Shown: positions 31,495-32,887 of the stretch, piece by piece
How positions within the stretch are numbered: the stretch's first letter is position 1
How the letters are laid out: each line of letters starts with the position of its first letter
NCBI GenBank assembly: GCA_020341735.1
Contig: CP070833.1
Coordinates: 1,860,033-1,892,919, forward strand
Direction of reading: 5' to 3'
Source: Gammaproteobacteria bacterium
Lineage (GTDB): Bacteria > Pseudomonadota > Gammaproteobacteria > Steroidobacterales > XN24
DNA length: 32,887 nt
The notes under the pieces: generated by a model
The model's input: only the letters and a program-made list of their open reading frames with translations
Database searches by the model: none
What the model was told of the DNA's origin: nothing
Position numbers and translations under genes: made by a program

Positions 31495-32664
31495 ATGGCG
31501 GAGTCGATGTCCGAAACAGCGAGCAACGCATCCATGACCGGCGAACGGCTCCGGCAGGCTCGCCGCATTGTGGTGAAAATCGGCTCGGCATTGCTGGTGG
31601 ATCCGGAGACCGGCCGGCTGGACGACTTATGGTTCGCGTCGCTAGTGGATGACATCGCGGCACTGCGGGCCCGTGGCCAGGACGTGCTTGTGGTCTCTTC
31701 CGGCGCTATCGCGCTGGGCCGAGGACATCTGGGGCTCAAGGAAGGCTCCTTGAGACTGGAGCAGAGCCAGGCGGCAGCGGCCGCCGGACAGATCCGGCTG
31801 GCGCACGCGTGGCAGGAGGCGCTGGGGCGTCACGACATCCCTGTCGCCCAGGTGCTGCTGACCTTCGGCGATACCGAACAACGCAAACGCTACCTGAATG
31901 CACGCGGCACGCTCGAGACCCTGTTGAAGTTGAACTCGGTACCGGTCATCAATGAGAACGACACCGTGGCGACCGAGGAGATCCGTTATGGCGACAACGA
32001 TCGGCTCGCGGCAAGAGTCGCGCAGATGGTGAGCGCAGACTGTCTGGTATTGCTATCCGACGTGGACGGCTTCTACACCGCAGATCCGACGATTTTTTCC
32101 GAGGCGGAGATGATGACGGAGATCATGGAGGTGACGCCCGACATCGAGATCATGGCGGACGAGTCGGCTACAGATCTCGGTTCCGGCGGCATGATCACAA
32201 AGATCGCGGCTGCCAAGATCGCACTTCGAGCCGGCTGCCACATGGTGATCGCAAGCGGCCGCAATCCGCATCCTCTGCAGGCCATCGAGTCCGGGGCGCC
32301 TTGCTCATGGTTCGTCGCCGACCGATCTCCCGCGCGTGTCCGCAAGCAATGGATCGCCGGGACCCTGAAGCCGCGTGGAGAACTCGTCGTCGACGATGGT
32401 GCGGCAGCGGCGCTGTCAGACGGCAAGAGCCTGTTGCCGGCCGGCGTGGTGCAGGTGGCCGGCGATTTCCAACGCGGTGACGCGGTGATCGTCCGCGACC
32501 GGGAGGGACGGGAACTGGCTCACGGCCTGATCGCTTATTCAGCGGGGGAGGCCCGTCGCATCATCGGTCGCAGGAGCAGCGACATTGCGGCCATACTCGG
32601 TTACCAGGGCAGAGATGAGTTGATCCACCGTAACGACCTGGCCATGAGCCTAAGAGGGCCCTGA
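31495..32664 (+). CDS. proB: Glutamate 5-kinase with PUA domain
   Basis: About 389 residues from ATG 31495. It phosphorylates glutamate, the first step of proline synthesis. The amino-acid-kinase domain (about 15-270) has [66 protein letters not shown] and [15 protein letters not shown]. The C-terminal PUA domain (about 285-375) begins near [15 protein letters not shown] and ends in [12 protein letters not shown]. The start is uncertain: ATG 31486, 31495, 31507 (GGAG 3 bases before) and 31534 are all possible, and the frame stays open to 31369 without homology. The gap after metB (about 190 bp) shows no clear promoter or terminator. proA follows 3 bp downstream. Confidence 0.95.
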   Translation: MAESMSETASNASMTGERLRQARRIVVKIGSALLVDPETGRLDDLWFASLVDDIAALRARGQDVLVVSSGAIALGRGHLGLKEGSLRLEQSQAAAAAGQIRLAHAWQEALGRHDIPVAQVLLTFGDTEQRKRYLNARGTLETLLKLNSVPVINENDTVATEEIRYGDNDRLAARVAQMVSADCLVLLSDVDGFYTADPTIFSEAEMMTEIMEVTPDIEIMADESATDLGSGGMITKIAAAKIALRAGCHMVIASGRNPHPLQAIESGAPCSWFVADRSPARVRKQWIAGTLKPRGELVVDDGAAAALSDGKSLLPAGVVQVAGDFQRGDAVIVRDREGRELAHGLIAYSAGEARRIIGRRSSDIAAILGYQGRDELIHRNDLAMSLRGP

Positions 32665-32667
32665 GTC

Positions 32668-32887
32668 GTGGGGATAACGAAACACAGCCGGCCAGACACA
32701 GACATCGCTACGATCATGGAAGACATCGGTGTCCGCTCCCGATTGGCGGCCGCGGCGCTGGCCCGGGCGGCGTCCGACGCAAGAGATCGCGCGCTCGAGC
32801 GGGCAGCTCAAATGATCGAAGAGCGCGCAGGCGACATTCTGAAGGCGAACGATCGCGACATGGCCGCTGCGGAATCTCGCGGGCTGA
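32668..32887 (+). CDS. proA: Gamma-glutamyl phosphate reductase, N-terminal part
   Basis: The frame opens at GTG 32668, 3 bp after proB, and runs off the window. The visible 73 residues include MEDIGVRSRLAAAALARA, ARDRALERAAQMIEERAGDI and LKANDRDMAAAESRGL. These match the N-terminal helices of ProA (MxxxGxxAkxAaxxLa, then Ixx.NxkDlexa). ATG 32716, which starts at MEDIG, is the more usual N-terminus. It catalyses reduction of gamma-glutamyl phosphate to the semialdehyde. The proBA arrangement supports the call; the catalytic region lies outside the window. Confidence 0.9.
   Translation, partial: MGITKHSRPDTDIATIMEDIGVRSRLAAAALARAASDARDRALERAAQMIEERAGDILKANDRDMAAAESRGL

Noticed and set aside
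1..32887. CRISPR arrays, tRNA/rRNA genes, insertion sequences, prophage or defence genes
   Set aside because: I looked for regularly spaced repeats, tRNA-like cloverleaf ends, transposase or integrase motifs and terminal inverted repeats, and found none I could support.

Overview
This is a GC-rich, densely packed chromosomal window dominated by amino-acid biosynthesis. The best guess is a gammaproteobacterium near Xanthomonadales/Woeseiaceae-type lineages. This rests on the gene order ilvC-ilvG-ilvM-ilvA-leuA-ilvE-leuCDB, an IlvM-type small subunit, a MetX-MetB pair behind a SAM riboswitch, and the general protein style. It is an inference from recalled gene orders, not from a database search.

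Left part (1-9.2 kb). The window opens with a broken GH13 alpha-amylase-like remnant (in-frame stop, truncated at about 242). A minus-strand set follows: a hotdog-fold thioesterase-like protein, DUF1326, DUF2182 (Met/Asp-rich, putative metal-binding membrane protein) and an alpha/beta-hydrolase-class III cyclase fusion whose hydrolase nucleophile is missing. A perfect 15-bp palindrome lies upstream of DUF1326. The 430 bp between the thioesterase and the next operon hold what looks like a frameshifted gene remnant. A plus-strand operon then encodes a tripartite efflux system: NodT-type outer-membrane lipoprotein, HlyD/EmrA-type adaptor and DUF2955 FUSC-like membrane protein. A tandem retropepsin-like secreted aspartyl protease converges on its end.

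Middle (9.3-16.9 kb). LemA, DUF2207 and a secreted caspase-fold protein with a DUF4384 domain are co-oriented; the caspase-fold protein lacks both catalytic residues and looks like a pseudocaspase. On the minus strand lie a DUF2652 cyclase-like/SRPBCC protein, a GNAT acetyltransferase and an alpha/beta hydrolase, the last directly downstream of ilvD.

Right part (17-32.9 kb). ilvD is transcribed divergently from a nine-gene ilv-leu operon (ilvC, ilvG, ilvM, ilvA, leuA, ilvE, leuC, leuD, leuB) that covers the rest of Ile/Val/Leu synthesis. The ilvC leader encodes an unlisted 48-residue peptide with a Val/Leu/Ile run. It is followed by a strong terminator and a mutually exclusive antiterminator: transcription attenuation by branched-chain aminoacyl-tRNA supply. 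A dyad/direct-repeat element between ilvD and ilvC is a candidate shared operator. Next comes a SAM-I-family riboswitch controlling metX-metB (methionine synthesis), then proB and the start of proA (proline synthesis).

I do not see a defence island, CRISPR array, tRNA, rRNA, IS element or prophage. The most informative non-coding signals are the attenuator, the riboswitch and the two candidate operators. The most unusual proteins are the pseudocaspase and the hydrolase-cyclase lacking its serine.
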